Shown: positions 44,168 to 52,642 of the stretch, piece by piece
How positions within the stretch are numbered: position 1 is the first letter of the stretch
Layout: every line of letters begins with the position of its first letter
NCBI RefSeq assembly: GCF_009733795.1
Contig: NZ_WNXX01000016.1
Location: 1-64,000 of the forward strand
Reading direction: 5' to 3'
DNA length: 64,000 nucleotides
From: Actinotalea caeni
Lineage (GTDB): Bacteria > Actinomycetota > Actinomycetes > Actinomycetales > Beutenbergiaceae
Translations under genes and position numbers: made by a program
Notes under the pieces: generated by a model
What the model was told of the DNA's origin: nothing
Database searches by the model: none
The model's input: the letters and a program-made list of their open reading frames with translations, nothing else

Positions 44168-44535
44168 GCATGGTCGCCCGATGGATCGAGGCCCTCACCG
44201 GCTCGCTCGAGCAGAAGAAGCAGTACAAGGCCGACCTCGCCAGGATCGAGGCGCTGCCGGCCGCGCACCGTGAGGCCGCGAAGGCCTTCCACCGCTACGT
44301 CCTACAGTCCGGGGCCGTGAGCGACGGCGAGACGCTCGTCGCGATGCTCACCGACCTCGTCGACCTGTGGGAGCGGGCCGCGGCCGACGGCACGACGGTC
44401 CAGGCCGTCGTGGGCGAGGACCCGGTCGAGTTCATCGAGAGCTTCGTGCGGGCCTACGCGGCCAGGCACTGGCTCGACAAGGAGCGCACGCGTCTCGTCG
44501 AGACGATCGAGCGCGTCGTGCAGGAGGAGTCGTGA
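44164..44535 (+). CDS. DUF1048 domain protein
   Basis: The 123-residue alpha-helical protein has the DUF1048 pattern (WIEALTGSLEQKKQYKADLARIEALPAAHREAAKAFHRYV). These proteins are found almost always beside PadR regulators and may modulate them, but their role is not established. GTG 44164 overlaps the padR stop; ATG 44170 would give a product two residues shorter. The end overlaps the ABC ATPase start. Confidence 0.87.
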   Translation: MSMVARWIEALTGSLEQKKQYKADLARIEALPAAHREAAKAFHRYVLQSGAVSDGETLVAMLTDLVDLWERAAADGTTVQAVVGEDPVEFIESFVRAYAARHWLDKERTRLVETIERVVQEES

Positions 44536-45335
44536 CGGCCGTGGCGGCCCCGGCGATCCGCGTCCGGGGCGTGACGAAGTCCTACGGCGACCTCGAGGTG
44601 CTGCGGGGCGTCGACCTCGACGTCGCAGCAGGCAGCGTCGTCGCGCTGCTCGGCTCCAACGGCGCGGGCAAGACCACGCTGGTGCGCATCCTCGCCACCC
44701 TCGCCGGCGCCGACGGCGGCCGCGCCGAGGTGCTCGGCCACGACGTCGCGGCCGACGCGGACGGCGGGCGCCGCACGATCAGCCTCACCGGGCAGTTCGC
44801 CGCCGTCGACGACGTCCTCACCGGGCGCGAGAACCTCGAGCTGGTCGCGCGGCTGCGGCACCTCGCCGACCCCGCCGGCGTCGCCGAGCGGCTGCTCGCG
44901 CGGTTCTCGCTCACCGACGCGGCCGACCGGCGCGCCGGGACGTACTCGGGCGGCATGCGACGTCGCCTCGACATCGCGATGGGGCTCGTCGGCGACCCGC
45001 CGGTCGTCGTGCTCGACGAGCCGACGACGGGGCTCGACCCGCAGTCGCGCATCGAGGTCTGGCAGGTGGTGCGCGGCCTCGTGCGCGACGGCACCACGGT
45101 GCTGCTCACCACGCAGTACCTCGAGGAGGCCGAGCAGCTCGCCGACCGGATCGCGATCCTGCACGGCGGCACGATCGTGCACCACGGCACGCTCGCCGAG
45201 CTGCGTGCGCTGCTGCCGCCGACGACCGTCACCTACGTCGAGAAGCAGCCGAGCCTCGAGGAGGTCTTCCTCGCCGTCGTCGGCCCCGGGTCGACCGGCA
45301 CGCCCGACCCGACCGACCAGGAGGAGGTCCGATGA
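44532..45335 (+). CDS. ABC transporter ATP-binding protein (DrrA-like)
   Basis: The 267-residue ATPase shows Walker A GSNGAGKTT, Q loop SLTGQFAAVDDVLTGREN, signature YSGGMRRRLD, Walker B VVVLDEPTTGLD and TTQYLEEAEQLADRI. The VDDVLTGRENL segment and the TGLDPQSR pattern are typical of daunorubicin/DrrA-type exporters. It is coupled at both ends by GTGA/ATGA overlaps to the DUF1048 gene and the permease, so it is part of a PadR-controlled efflux operon. Confidence 0.93.
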   Translation: MTAVAAPAIRVRGVTKSYGDLEVLRGVDLDVAAGSVVALLGSNGAGKTTLVRILATLAGADGGRAEVLGHDVAADADGGRRTISLTGQFAAVDDVLTGRENLELVARLRHLADPAGVAERLLARFSLTDAADRRAGTYSGGMRRRLDIAMGLVGDPPVVVLDEPTTGLDPQSRIEVWQVVRGLVRDGTTVLLTTQYLEEAEQLADRIAILHGGTIVHHGTLAELRALLPPTTVTYVEKQPSLEEVFLAVVGPGSTGTPDPTDQEEVR

Positions 45336-46096
45336 CCACGCTCGCGCTGCGCGACACCGGCGCCCTCACCCGGCGCTCGTTGCGCCACGTCCTGCGTAGC
45401 CCCGACACGATCGTCACGACGGCGGTGGTCCCGGTCGCGCTCATGCTCATGTTCGGGTTCGTGCTCGGCGGGGCGATCACGACCGGTGCCGAGGGCCGCT
45501 ACATCGACTACATGCTCCCGGGCATCCTGCTCATCACGATCGCCTCCGGCGTCGGGTACACCTCCTACCGGCTGTTCCTCGACCTGCAGGGCGGCATCGT
45601 CGAGCGGTTCCGCTCGATGCCGATCCCGCGGTCGGCGGTGCTGTGGGCGCACGTGCTGACGTCGCTGGTCGCCAACCTGGCGTCGCTCGCGGTGGTCGTC
45701 GCCGTGGCGCTGCTGGTGGGGTTCCGCTCCGGCGCGTCGGTCGCCGCCTGGCTCGCCGTGGCGGCGCTGCTCGCCCTCGTCACGCTCGCGCTCACCTGGG
45801 TCGCGGTGATCGCGGGGCTGTCGGCCGGCAGCGTCGAGGGTGCGGGTGCCTTCAGCTACCCGCTGATCTTCCTGCCGTTCGTCAGCTCGGCGTTCGTGCC
45901 GACCGCCACCATGCCCGGCCCGGTCGCCTGGTTCGCCGAGCACCAGCCCGTGACGGCGGTCGTCGACACGATCCGCGCGCTGCTCGCCCAGCAGCCCGTC
46001 GGGACCGAGATCTGGGTCGCGCTCGCCTGGCTGGTCGGCATCCTCGTCGTCGCGCAGGTCGTCGCGGTGACGCGCTACCGCCGCCGGCTCGGCTGA
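45332..46096 (+). CDS. ABC-2 type transporter permease (DrrB-like)
   Basis: The 254-residue membrane protein has six helices (VVPVALMLMFGFVLGGAI; YMLPGILLITIASGVGY; NLASLAVVVAVALLVGF; LAVAALLALVTLALTWVAVIAGL; FSYPLIFLPFVSSAFVPT; VALAWLVGILVVAQVVAV). It carries the ABC-2 signature FVSSAFVPTATMPGPVAWFAEHQPVTAVVDTIRALL in its fifth-helix region. With the upstream ATPase it forms a drug or lipid exporter. The stop is 6 bp from the end of the convergent ogt gene. Confidence 0.93.
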   Translation: MTTLALRDTGALTRRSLRHVLRSPDTIVTTAVVPVALMLMFGFVLGGAITTGAEGRYIDYMLPGILLITIASGVGYTSYRLFLDLQGGIVERFRSMPIPRSAVLWAHVLTSLVANLASLAVVVAVALLVGFRSGASVAAWLAVAALLALVTLALTWVAVIAGLSAGSVEGAGAFSYPLIFLPFVSSAFVPTATMPGPVAWFAEHQPVTAVVDTIRALLAQQPVGTEIWVALAWLVGILVVAQVVAVTRYRRRLG

Positions 46097-46102
46097 GGCG
46101 GC

Positions 46103-46600
46103 TCAGAAGAGCGGCTGCGCGTCGCTCTCGAGGTCGAGCAGGAACCGCTTGGCCTCGAGACCGCCGCCGTAGCCGACCAGGCTGCCGTCGGCCCCGACGA
46201 CGCGGTGGCACGGCACGACGATCGAGATCGGGTTGCGGTTGTTCGCGAGCCCGACCGCGCGGGCCAGCGTCCAGCCCGCATCCGGCCCGCCGAGCATGGC
46301 CGCCTGCTCGCCGTAGCTGCGGGTCTGGCCGTAGGGGATGGTGCGCAGCGCCTCCCACGCGCGCAGCTGGAACGGGGTGCCGCGCGGGGCGAGCGGCAGG
46401 TCGAACTCGCGGCGCTCGCCGGCGAAGTACTCGGCGAGCTGCTCGGCGAGGGCGTCGAGCACCGGCGCGGTGCCGACGGGGACCTCGTCGGCCGCGGCCG
46501 CCGTCGGACCGCCGGGGAACAGCAGCGCACGCAGGCCGTCGTCGTCGGCGAGCGCGACGACCCCTCCGATCGGCGAGTCGAGGTCCCGGCGCAGCACCAC
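46103..46600 (-). CDS. ogt: Methylated-DNA--protein-cysteine S-methyltransferase
   Basis: This suicide enzyme repairs O6-methylguanine by taking the alkyl group on its cysteine. The 165-residue protein has TPFQLRAWEALRTIPYGQTRSYGEQA, the DNA-recognition helix, then NNRNPISIVVPCHRVVGADGSLVGYGGGLEAKRFLL with the acceptor Cys in PCHR. GTG 46600 is chosen because the longer in-frame GTG at 46633 falls inside a terminator hairpin of the upstream gene. Start assignment is therefore moderate and family assignment strong. Confidence 0.9.
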   Translation of the reverse strand: MVLRRDLDSPIGGVVALADDDGLRALLFPGGPTAAAADEVPVGTAPVLDALAEQLAEYFAGERREFDLPLAPRGTPFQLRAWEALRTIPYGQTRSYGEQAAMLGGPDAGWTLARAVGLANNRNPISIVVPCHRVVGADGSLVGYGGGLEAKRFLLDLESDAQPLF

Positions 46601-46619
46601 CGCATCGTCGCACCGACCA

Positions 46620-46659
46620 CCGACGCGTGGCACCGCGGGGCCGCGGTGCCACGCGTCGG
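46620..46659 (-). terminator. 19-bp hairpin after the DUF3224 gene
   Basis: CCGACGCGTGGCACCGCGG pairs perfectly with its reverse complement around a GG loop, beginning 6 nt after the DUF3224 stop on the minus strand. Confidence 0.8.
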
Positions 46660-46664
46660 GCGGC

Positions 46665-47066
46665 TCAGCCCAGCTCGACGTCGAGGACGAGGCGGTGCGT
46701 GCCGTCGTCGTCGATCTCGATCGCGCCCCCGCCGGTGATGCCGGTGAGCTCGTCGGTGCCGCTGCCGGGCACGACGAGGAAGAGCTCCGCCGACCGCCGA
46801 CCGTCGCCGGTGTCGGTGGCGGAGTGGACGAAGGCGAACCGGCCGCCTCGTCCGGCCACGGTGCCGTCGAAGCTCTCGGTGGCGACGTAGGTGCCGCCGA
46901 CGGCGGGGTCGTGCACGTAGCTGAACTGCGTGATCGAGCGCCCCTGCACGTCGCCGGTGAACTCCTTGACCATGCGCAGGTGTCCGACGGGGAGGCCGAC
47001 CGCGAGGTCGGCCGTCCCGTCGACCGGCCGCGTCTCGGTGACGCGGAACGTCCCCTCCACCCGCAT
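46665..47066 (-). CDS. DUF3224 domain protein
   Basis: The 133-residue protein is a small beta-barrel of the DUF3224 type (VEGTFRVTETRPVD at the start; FTGDVQGRSITQFSYVHDP; GGTYVATESFDGTVAGRGGRFAFVHSA; ITGGGAIEIDDDGTHRLVLDVEL). The fold resembles allene-oxide-cyclase barrels, but no activity is established. It is coupled to the VOC gene upstream by TGATG and followed by a strong hairpin. Confidence 0.87.
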   Translation of the reverse strand: MRVEGTFRVTETRPVDGTADLAVGLPVGHLRMVKEFTGDVQGRSITQFSYVHDPAVGGTYVATESFDGTVAGRGGRFAFVHSATDTGDGRRSAELFLVVPGSGTDELTGITGGGAIEIDDDGTHRLVLDVELG

Positions 47067-47452
47067 CAGGCCTCCCGGGGCGGGCACAGGCAGAACGGGT
47101 GGCCGTGCGGGTCGAGCATCACGGTGCTCACGTCGGGGTTCGGCTGCTCGTCGGCCACCGAGGCCCCCAGCCCGAGCGCCGTCGCGACCGCGGCGTCCAG
47201 GTCGGCGACGCGCAGGTCGAGGTGGACCTGCTGCGGGTGCTGCTGCGAGGGCCACTGCGGCCGTGCGTAGTCTGCGACGCCCTGGAAGTACAGCGTGCTG
47301 CCGAGCGCGGTGACGCTGGCGATGCCGTACTCCGGGTACTCGGTGACCTCACCGCCGAGCAGCGCGCCGTAGAAGCGGGCCAGCTCGCCGGCGTCGGGGG
47401 TGTCGAGGGTGACGGCGATGATCTCGGTCACGGGTGCAGTCGTGGTCGTCAT
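47066..47452 (-). CDS. VOC/glyoxalase superfamily protein
   Basis: The 128-residue protein has two beta-alpha-beta-beta-beta modules: VTEIIAVTLDTPDAGELARFYGALLGGEVTEYPEYG and QQVHLDLRVADLDAAVATALGLGASVADEQPN, then VMLDPHGHPFCLCP. Metal ligands of true glyoxalases are only partly present (His in VHLDL). Such proteins act in resistance or catabolism of small molecules; the substrate is unknown. The start fits a leaderless -10 (CAGCAT, 6 nt). Confidence 0.85.
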   Translation of the reverse strand: MTTTTAPVTEIIAVTLDTPDAGELARFYGALLGGEVTEYPEYGIASVTALGSTLYFQGVADYARPQWPSQQHPQQVHLDLRVADLDAAVATALGLGASVADEQPNPDVSTVMLDPHGHPFCLCPPREA

Positions 47453-47458
47453 GCCGCC

Positions 47459-47464
47459 ATGCTG
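47459..47464 (-). promoter_or_regulatory. Candidate leaderless -10 for the VOC-DUF3224 pair
   Basis: Minus-strand CAGCAT is followed by GGCGGC and ATG 47452. Confidence 0.4.
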
Positions 47465-47506
47465 CTGCGGCGCCGTCGGCCGGTCTTGCACGAACCCGAC
47501 ACGCGG

Positions 47507-48268
47507 TCAGCCCGGCAGCCGGTACACCGACACGTGCGACGTCGACGCCGACGTGAACGGCGCCCGCGTGAAGTCGGCCCAGCGGTGCTCGAGCTCCAGC
47601 CCGGCCAGGCGTGCCATGAGGTCCATCTCGCCGGGCCACACGTACCGGAACGGCGAGAACCCGACGTGCGCGCTGCCGTCGGTGCCGAAGCGCACGTGGT
47701 GCGACACGCCCCGCTGCGTCGAGACGTCGAGCACGTCGACCCCGAGATAGCCCTGCCCCGCGGTGAAGACCTGGGCGTGCGAGGCGCCGGCCGGCTGCGG
47801 CCGCGGCACCCACAGCTCGAGGACGAACCGGCCGCCCGGGCGCAGGTGCGCGGCGGCGTTCTGGAAGCACCTGACCTGCTCGTCCTGGGTGTAGAGGTTC
47901 CCGATCGTGTTGAACACCAGGTAGACGAGCGAGAACTCGCCCTCGACGCGGGTGTCGACCATGCTGCCGATCGTCACCGGCAGCTCGTCCTCGCCGACCT
48001 TCGTGCGCAGCTGGGCCACCATCGCCGGCGACAGCTCGATGCCGACGACGTCGACACCCGCCTCCCGCAGCGGGATCGCCACCCGGCCGGTGCCCACCGC
48101 CATCTCGAGAGCCCGGCCGCCCTCGGCGAGGTCGGCGAGCGTCGCGACCATCGGCTCGAGGATCTCGGGCGCGAAGGCGCCGCTGCCCGGGGTGTCGTAG
48201 GTGGCCGCGGCCTGCTCGTCCCAGAGCTCCGCCTGCGGCCGCTGCCACGGGTCGTCGTGAGCCTGCAT
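47507..48268 (-). CDS. Class I SAM-dependent methyltransferase
   Basis: The 253-residue protein has motif I RALEMAVGTGRVAIPL, motif post-I VDVVGIELSPAMV, an acidic motif II region FSLVYLVFNTIGNLYTQDEQ and HLRPGGRFVLEL. These show an AdoMet-binding Rossmann fold of the Methyltransf_25/11 type. Nothing indicates the methyl acceptor. It lies between the VOC gene and the MFS pump on the same strand, with gaps of about 54 bp on each side. ATG 48268 gives MQAHDDPWQRPQAELWDEQAAATYD; an in-frame GTG 9 nt upstream is possible. Confidence 0.88.
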   Translation of the reverse strand: MQAHDDPWQRPQAELWDEQAAATYDTPGSGAFAPEILEPMVATLADLAEGGRALEMAVGTGRVAIPLREAGVDVVGIELSPAMVAQLRTKVGEDELPVTIGSMVDTRVEGEFSLVYLVFNTIGNLYTQDEQVRCFQNAAAHLRPGGRFVLELWVPRPQPAGASHAQVFTAGQGYLGVDVLDVSTQRGVSHHVRFGTDGSAHVGFSPFRYVWPGEMDLMARLAGLELEHRWADFTRAPFTSASTSHVSVYRLPG

Positions 48269-48322
48269 GCCACCCACCCTCGCGCGGCAGCGGTGTGCTC
48301 GGAAGCGAATTTCGTGCGACGG

Positions 48323-49573
48323 TCAGCGCCGGACCAGCGCGCGGTACCGGACCACCGCGGCGGTCGCGACCGCCGTCACGACCACGGTGGCGGCGATCGC
48401 CCAGCGGGCGGAGGCGGCGTCGGAGACCGTGCCCACGAGCGCCGAGGCGACCGGTCGGAAGCCGACGAAGCAGATCATCCAGAACGCCATCACCCGGCCC
48501 CGCAGGTGCTCGGGCACCCGCAGCAGCACCGCGGTGCTCAGGCTCGTCAGCCCGATCGTGAAGCCCGCTCCCGCGATCGCGAAGCCGGTCAGCGCGGCGG
48601 CCACCCAGCCCAGCGCCGCCGCGAGCGCCATGCCGCCGGTCAGCGCACCGAGCCCGACGGCGACCATCGTGACCGTGCGCTCCGGCCGGCCGAACCAGGA
48701 GAGCACGAGCAGGCCGGCCGCCGCGCCGCCGCCGAAGGTCGCGGTCAGCGCGCCGACCAGGGCCGGCCCGCCGCCCATGTCGGCCGCCAGCGCCGGTGCG
48801 AGGGTGATGCTCGGCTCGGCGCCGAACGTCACGCCGGTGACGACGAGCAGGAGCAGCAGCAGACCCTTGTCGGCGCGCACGTGCTGCCAGGCGGCCCGGA
48901 TCGAGTAGTCGGTGTCGCGGTCGCGCGGCGCTGCGGCCGGGATGCGCACGACCCCGAGCAGCACGAGGAACACGAGCTGACCCAGCGCTGCCGCACCGAT
49001 GCCCGCAGCGGGCCCGACCGCGGCGACCAGGGCCGCGCCGACGACCGGGCCCGTCACCCGCGCCACCGTCATCGGCGCGGTGTTGAGCCCCATCGCACGC
49101 GGCAGCTCGTCGCGCGTGACCAGCCTCGGCACGACCGACTGCATCGCCGGCCCGCCCACGGCGAACCCGAGACCGACGGTCAGGGAGCCCACCAGCACGC
49201 CGCCCGCCAGCGTCCAGCCGGTCGGCGCGGCCAGGTGCACCCAGGCCGCGAGCGCGCCGGTGCCGGCGAGGCAGAGGATGCGGCCGAGCACGATCTGGCG
49301 CCGCGGGTCGCCGCGGTCGGCCCAGCTGCCGCTCGCGGGCGCGAGCACGAGCTGCGGGACGAACTGCGCGCCGGCGACCACGCCGACCGCGAGCGTCGAG
49401 CCGGTCGCGTCGAAGACCGCGATCGCCGTCGCGACGCTGAACGCCCAGATGCCGACGATGCTGACGAGCTTGCCCCAGAACAGGCCGCCGAAGTCGCGGT
49501 CCGCGAGCAGCTGCAGCGTCCGCCGCGGCCGGGGTCCGGCGGTGCGGTCTGCGGCGGCGGCGCGGGAGGTCAT
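48323..49573 (-). CDS. MFS transporter (drug-efflux type)
   Basis: The 416-residue protein has about 12 membrane helices and the MFS pattern FGGLFWGKLVSIVGIWAFSVATAIAVFDATGSTLAVGVV. The loop ASGSWADRGDPRRQIVLGRI is the GxxxDRxxRR-like motif after helix 2. Its closest group by pattern is the MFS_3 / enterobactin-exporter-like type. The product overlaps the MarR gene upstream (ATGA), so the MarR protein probably controls this pump. The substrate is unknown. Confidence 0.9.
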   Translation of the reverse strand: MTSRAAAADRTAGPRPRRTLQLLADRDFGGLFWGKLVSIVGIWAFSVATAIAVFDATGSTLAVGVVAGAQFVPQLVLAPASGSWADRGDPRRQIVLGRILCLAGTGALAAWVHLAAPTGWTLAGGVLVGSLTVGLGFAVGGPAMQSVVPRLVTRDELPRAMGLNTAPMTVARVTGPVVGAALVAAVGPAAGIGAAALGQLVFLVLLGVVRIPAAAPRDRDTDYSIRAAWQHVRADKGLLLLLLVVTGVTFGAEPSITLAPALAADMGGGPALVGALTATFGGGAAAGLLVLSWFGRPERTVTMVAVGLGALTGGMALAAALGWVAAALTGFAIAGAGFTIGLTSLSTAVLLRVPEHLRGRVMAFWMICFVGFRPVASALVGTVSDAASARWAIAATVVVTAVATAAVVRYRALVRR

Positions 49574-50040
49574 CGGTCGTCGGCGAGGCGGTCGGCGTAG
49601 GCGTCGGTGAGGCGTGCCAGCAGCGCGACCGTCCGTCCGAGGTCCTCGGGCGGCCAGTCGGCGGTGATCCGGGTGAGCAGCGCGCGGCGGTTGCGGGTGG
49701 CGACGGCGAGCACGTCGCGACCGGCCGGCGTGAGGTCCAGCCGGGCCTTGCGGAGGTCGTCGCCGCACGTGCTCTTGCTGACCAGCCCGGCGGCCACGAC
49801 GGCCTGCACCGCGCGGCTGGCGCTCGAGTGCTCGATGCCGCGGTCGGCGGCGATGTCCTTGACGGTGGGCAGCGTGCCCCCGGCGAGCAGCCGCTCGATC
49901 GTGCGCAGCACCCGCAGCCCGCCGATGCCGACGCCCTCGGGGAGCCCGCGCAGCACGACGCGCCGGTAGCCGGGGCTGCGCAGCAGCTGCAGCAGCCGGA
50001 CCACCTGCTCGTCGAGGGCGGTCAGGTCGTCGGTCACCAT
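49570..50040 (-). CDS. MarR-family transcriptional regulator
   Basis: The 156-residue protein has the MarR fold: [69 protein letters not shown], with DLRKARL as the wing. It is coupled to the MFS gene (ATGA overlap). Its own upstream DNA carries ATGTGT-N7-ACACAT, a plausible autoregulatory operator. ATG 50040 and ATG 50043 are adjacent in-frame alternatives. Confidence 0.9.
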   Translation of the reverse strand: MVTDDLTALDEQVVRLLQLLRSPGYRRVVLRGLPEGVGIGGLRVLRTIERLLAGGTLPTVKDIAADRGIEHSSASRAVQAVVAAGLVSKSTCGDDLRKARLDLTPAGRDVLAVATRNRRALLTRITADWPPEDLGRTVALLARLTDAYADRLADDR

Positions 50041-50041
50041 C

Positions 50042-50060
50042 ATGTGTATAGCACACACAT
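50042..50060. promoter_or_regulatory. Candidate operator of the MarR-MFS operon
   Basis: ATGTGT and ACACAT, 7 nt apart, form an inverted repeat that touches the MarR start codon. A TATACA inside it may be the -10. Confidence 0.5.
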
Positions 50061-50144
50061 ATGGTCTGGTGTCAGGGAGTGAGACCGTGCCCGCCCGTCA
50101 CGGTGCAGGGGCCCGCGGACCCCGCCCGGGGGCGGGCCACGCCC

Positions 50145-50150
50145 TAGACT
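50145..50150 (+). promoter_or_regulatory. Leaderless -10 for cysS
   Basis: TAGACT lies 8 nt before GTG 50159. Confidence 0.5.
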
Positions 50151-50158
50151 CCCGGAGC

Positions 50159-51583
50159 GTGGGACTGCACCTGTACGACACGGCGACGCGCGCCGTCCGC
50201 CCCTTCGCCCCGCGGACCGAGGGCGAGGTCGGCATCTACCTGTGCGGCGCCACGGTGCAGGGCGCCCCGCACATCGGCCACATCCGGGCGGCGGTCGCCG
50301 TCGACGTGCTGCGGCGCTGGCTCGAGCGCAACGGGCAGCGGGTCCGGCTCGTCCGCAACGTCACCGACATCGACGACAAGATCCTCGCGAAGTCCGCCGA
50401 GGCGGGTGTGCCCTGGTGGGCGTGGGCGTACCGGTTCGAGCGCGAGTTCACCTGGGCCTACGACGCCGTCGGGGTGCTCCCGCCGACCTACGAGCCGCGC
50501 GCGACCGGTCACGTCACCGAGATGGTCGAGCTCATGCAGCGGCTGGTCGACCGCGGTCACGCCTACCCCGGCGAGCCGGGCAACGTGTACTTCGACGTCC
50601 GCTCGTGGGCAGGCTACGGCGAGCTGACCCACCAGCAGCTCGAGCACCTCGGCTCGGGCGACGACGAGACGACCCCGCCCCCGGACAAGCGCGACCCGCT
50701 CGACTTCGCGCTCTGGAAGGCGCCCAAGCCGGGTGAGCCGGCGTCGGCGGCCTGGCCCACCCCGTACGGGCGGGGCCGACCGGGCTGGCACCTCGAGTGC
50801 TCGGCGATGGCGCACCGCTACCTCGGCGAGGCGTTCGACATCCACGCCGGCGGCATCGACCTGCGGTTCCCCCACCACGAGAACGAGCAGGCGCAGTCGC
50901 GCGCGGCCGGCTGGGACTTCGCCGGGCTGTGGTTCCACAACGCCTGGGTGACCGTGGGCGGCGAGAAGATGAGCAAGTCGCTCGGCAACTCGCTGCTCGT
51001 GCGCGAGGTGCTGCGCGACGCCTCGCCCGCGGTGCTGCGCTACGCGCTGGGCGGCGTCCACTACCGCTCGACGCTGGAGTACACGCCGGGCGCCTCGCTG
51101 GTCGAGGCCGGCGCGGCGTGGGAGCGGATCACCGGTTTCGTGTCCCGGGCCGCCGAGGTCGCCGGAGCCGCCGACGACGTCGCGGCGGCCGACCTCTCCG
51201 CGGTCGCGCTCCCGGAGGCGTTCGTCGCCGCGATGGACGACGACCTCAACGTCTCCGCGGCGCTCGCCGTCGTGCACGAGACCGTGCGCGCCGGCAACAG
51301 TGCGCTCGCGGCGGGCGGTGCCGCGACCCAGGAGGCTGTCGCCGTGCGCGCGATGCTCGACGTGCTCGGGCTCGACCCGCTCTCCCCGCAGTGGCGCACC
51401 AGCGGCGACGGCGGCCGCGCCGAGGCGGCGCTGGACGTGCTGGTGCGCGCGGTCCTCGACGAGCGCGCCGAGGCGCGTGCGGCCAAGGACTGGGCGCGCG
51501 CCGACGCGCTGCGCGACCGGCTGGCCGAGGCCGGCGTGGTCGTCGAGGACGGCGCCGACGGGGCCCGCTGGTCGCTGCGCTGA
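50159..51583 (+). CDS. cysS: Cysteine--tRNA ligase
   Basis: CysRS charges tRNA-Cys. The 474-residue class I enzyme has the zinc Cys in [27 protein letters not shown], where PHIGHIR is the HIGH motif, then [20 protein letters not shown] and [18 protein letters not shown] with zinc ligands, and EKMSKSLGN. The helical DALR-like C-terminus is present, which separates it from the shorter MshC ligase of mycothiol synthesis. It normally follows ispF in actinobacteria. Confidence 0.95.
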   Translation: MGLHLYDTATRAVRPFAPRTEGEVGIYLCGATVQGAPHIGHIRAAVAVDVLRRWLERNGQRVRLVRNVTDIDDKILAKSAEAGVPWWAWAYRFEREFTWAYDAVGVLPPTYEPRATGHVTEMVELMQRLVDRGHAYPGEPGNVYFDVRSWAGYGELTHQQLEHLGSGDDETTPPPDKRDPLDFALWKAPKPGEPASAAWPTPYGRGRPGWHLECSAMAHRYLGEAFDIHAGGIDLRFPHHENEQAQSRAAGWDFAGLWFHNAWVTVGGEKMSKSLGNSLLVREVLRDASPAVLRYALGGVHYRSTLEYTPGASLVEAGAAWERITGFVSRAAEVAGAADDVAAADLSAVALPEAFVAAMDDDLNVSAALAVVHETVRAGNSALAAGGAATQEAVAVRAMLDVLGLDPLSPQWRTSGDGGRAEAALDVLVRAVLDERAEARAAKDWARADALRDRLAEAGVVVEDGADGARWSLR

Positions 51584-51615
51584 CGTCTCGCTCCGCGCCG
51601 GGCGTGCGGGTGTGA

Positions 51616-51621
51616 CACCAT
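51616..51621 (+). promoter_or_regulatory. Candidate leaderless -10 for rlmB
   Basis: CACCAT lies 6 nt before GTG 51628. Confidence 0.4.
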
Positions 51622-51627
51622 CGTCGC

Positions 51628-52608
51628 GTGCCAGGTAACTCACGTCGACGCGGAGCCGTGCGCAAGCCCGGCAGCAAGAAGGGCGCGACCGTCGGCTCCG
51701 GCGGCCAGCGCCGCAAGGGTCTCGAGGGCAAGGGCCCGACGCCGAAGGCCGAGGACCGGCCCTACCACGTCGCGCACAAGCGCAAGCAGGCCGCCGAGCG
51801 GCAGCGCGCGAAGAGCGGCCAGGGCGGCCAGCGGCGGCAGCAGCGGCGCGGCGACCGCACGACCGAGGTCGTCGCCGGGCGCAACGCCGTCGTCGAGGCG
51901 CTGCGGGCCGGGGTGCCCGCGACCACGGTGTGGATCGCGAACCGGATCGACGCCGACGACCGCACGCGAGAGATCCTGCGCGAGGTCGCGCAGCGCAACA
52001 TCCCGCTGCTCGAGGTCGGCAAGGCCGAGCTCGACCGGCACGCGGACGGCGCGGTGCACCAGGGCGTCGCGATGCAGGTGCCGCCGTACGCCTACGTCGA
52101 CCCCGAGGACCTCGTCGAGGAGGCGCACGGGCTCGGACGCACGCCGCTGATCATCGCGCTCGACGGCGTGACCGACCCCCGCAACCTCGGTGCCGCGCTG
52201 CGCTCCGCGGCCGCCTTCGGCGCGCACGGCGTCGTGGTGCCCGAGCGCCGTGCCGCGGGTGTCACCGCGTCGGCGTGGAAGGTCTCCGCCGGTGCCGCCG
52301 CCCGGGTCCCCGTCGCACGCGCGACGAACCTCGTCCGCGCGCTGCAGGACTACAAGGAGGCGGGCTGCTTCGTCGTCGGGCTCGACGCCGGCGGGACCAC
52401 CGACATCGGTGACCTCGAGCTCGCGACCGAGCCGCTCGTGCTCGTGTGCGGCTCGGAGGGCAAGGGGCTGTCGCGGCTCGTGCGCGAGACGTGCGACGTC
52501 ATCGCCTCGATCCCGATCGCCGCGAGCACGGAGTCGCTCAACGCGGGCGTCGCGACCGGCATCGCGCTCTACGAGGTCGCCCGGCTGCGGCGCCTCGCGA
52601 GTGCCTGA
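51628..52608 (+). CDS. rlmB: 23S rRNA (guanosine(2251)-2'-O)-methyltransferase
   Basis: This SPOUT-fold TrmH-family enzyme methylates a ribose in the 23S peptidyl-transferase region. The 326-residue protein has a basic N-terminal extension of about 75 residues. A SpoU substrate-binding domain follows (VVAGRNAVVEALRAGV), then the SPOUT knot with motif 1 LDGVTDPRNLGAALRSAAAFG, motif 2 LVLVCGSEGKGLSRL and motif 3 SIPIAASTESLNAGVATGIALYE. It stays next to cysS, as in most actinobacteria. Confidence 0.94.
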   Translation: MPGNSRRRGAVRKPGSKKGATVGSGGQRRKGLEGKGPTPKAEDRPYHVAHKRKQAAERQRAKSGQGGQRRQQRRGDRTTEVVAGRNAVVEALRAGVPATTVWIANRIDADDRTREILREVAQRNIPLLEVGKAELDRHADGAVHQGVAMQVPPYAYVDPEDLVEEAHGLGRTPLIIALDGVTDPRNLGAALRSAAAFGAHGVVVPERRAAGVTASAWKVSAGAAARVPVARATNLVRALQDYKEAGCFVVGLDAGGTTDIGDLELATEPLVLVCGSEGKGLSRLVRETCDVIASIPIAASTESLNAGVATGIALYEVARLRRLASA

Positions 52609-52630
52609 TGGCCACGTCCGGGGCACCGGT

Positions 52631-52636
52631 TAGGGT
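52631..52636 (+). promoter_or_regulatory. Leaderless -10 for the coiled-coil membrane protein gene
   Basis: TAGGGT lies 6 nt before ATG 52643. Confidence 0.5.
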
Positions 52637-52642
52637 CGGGTC

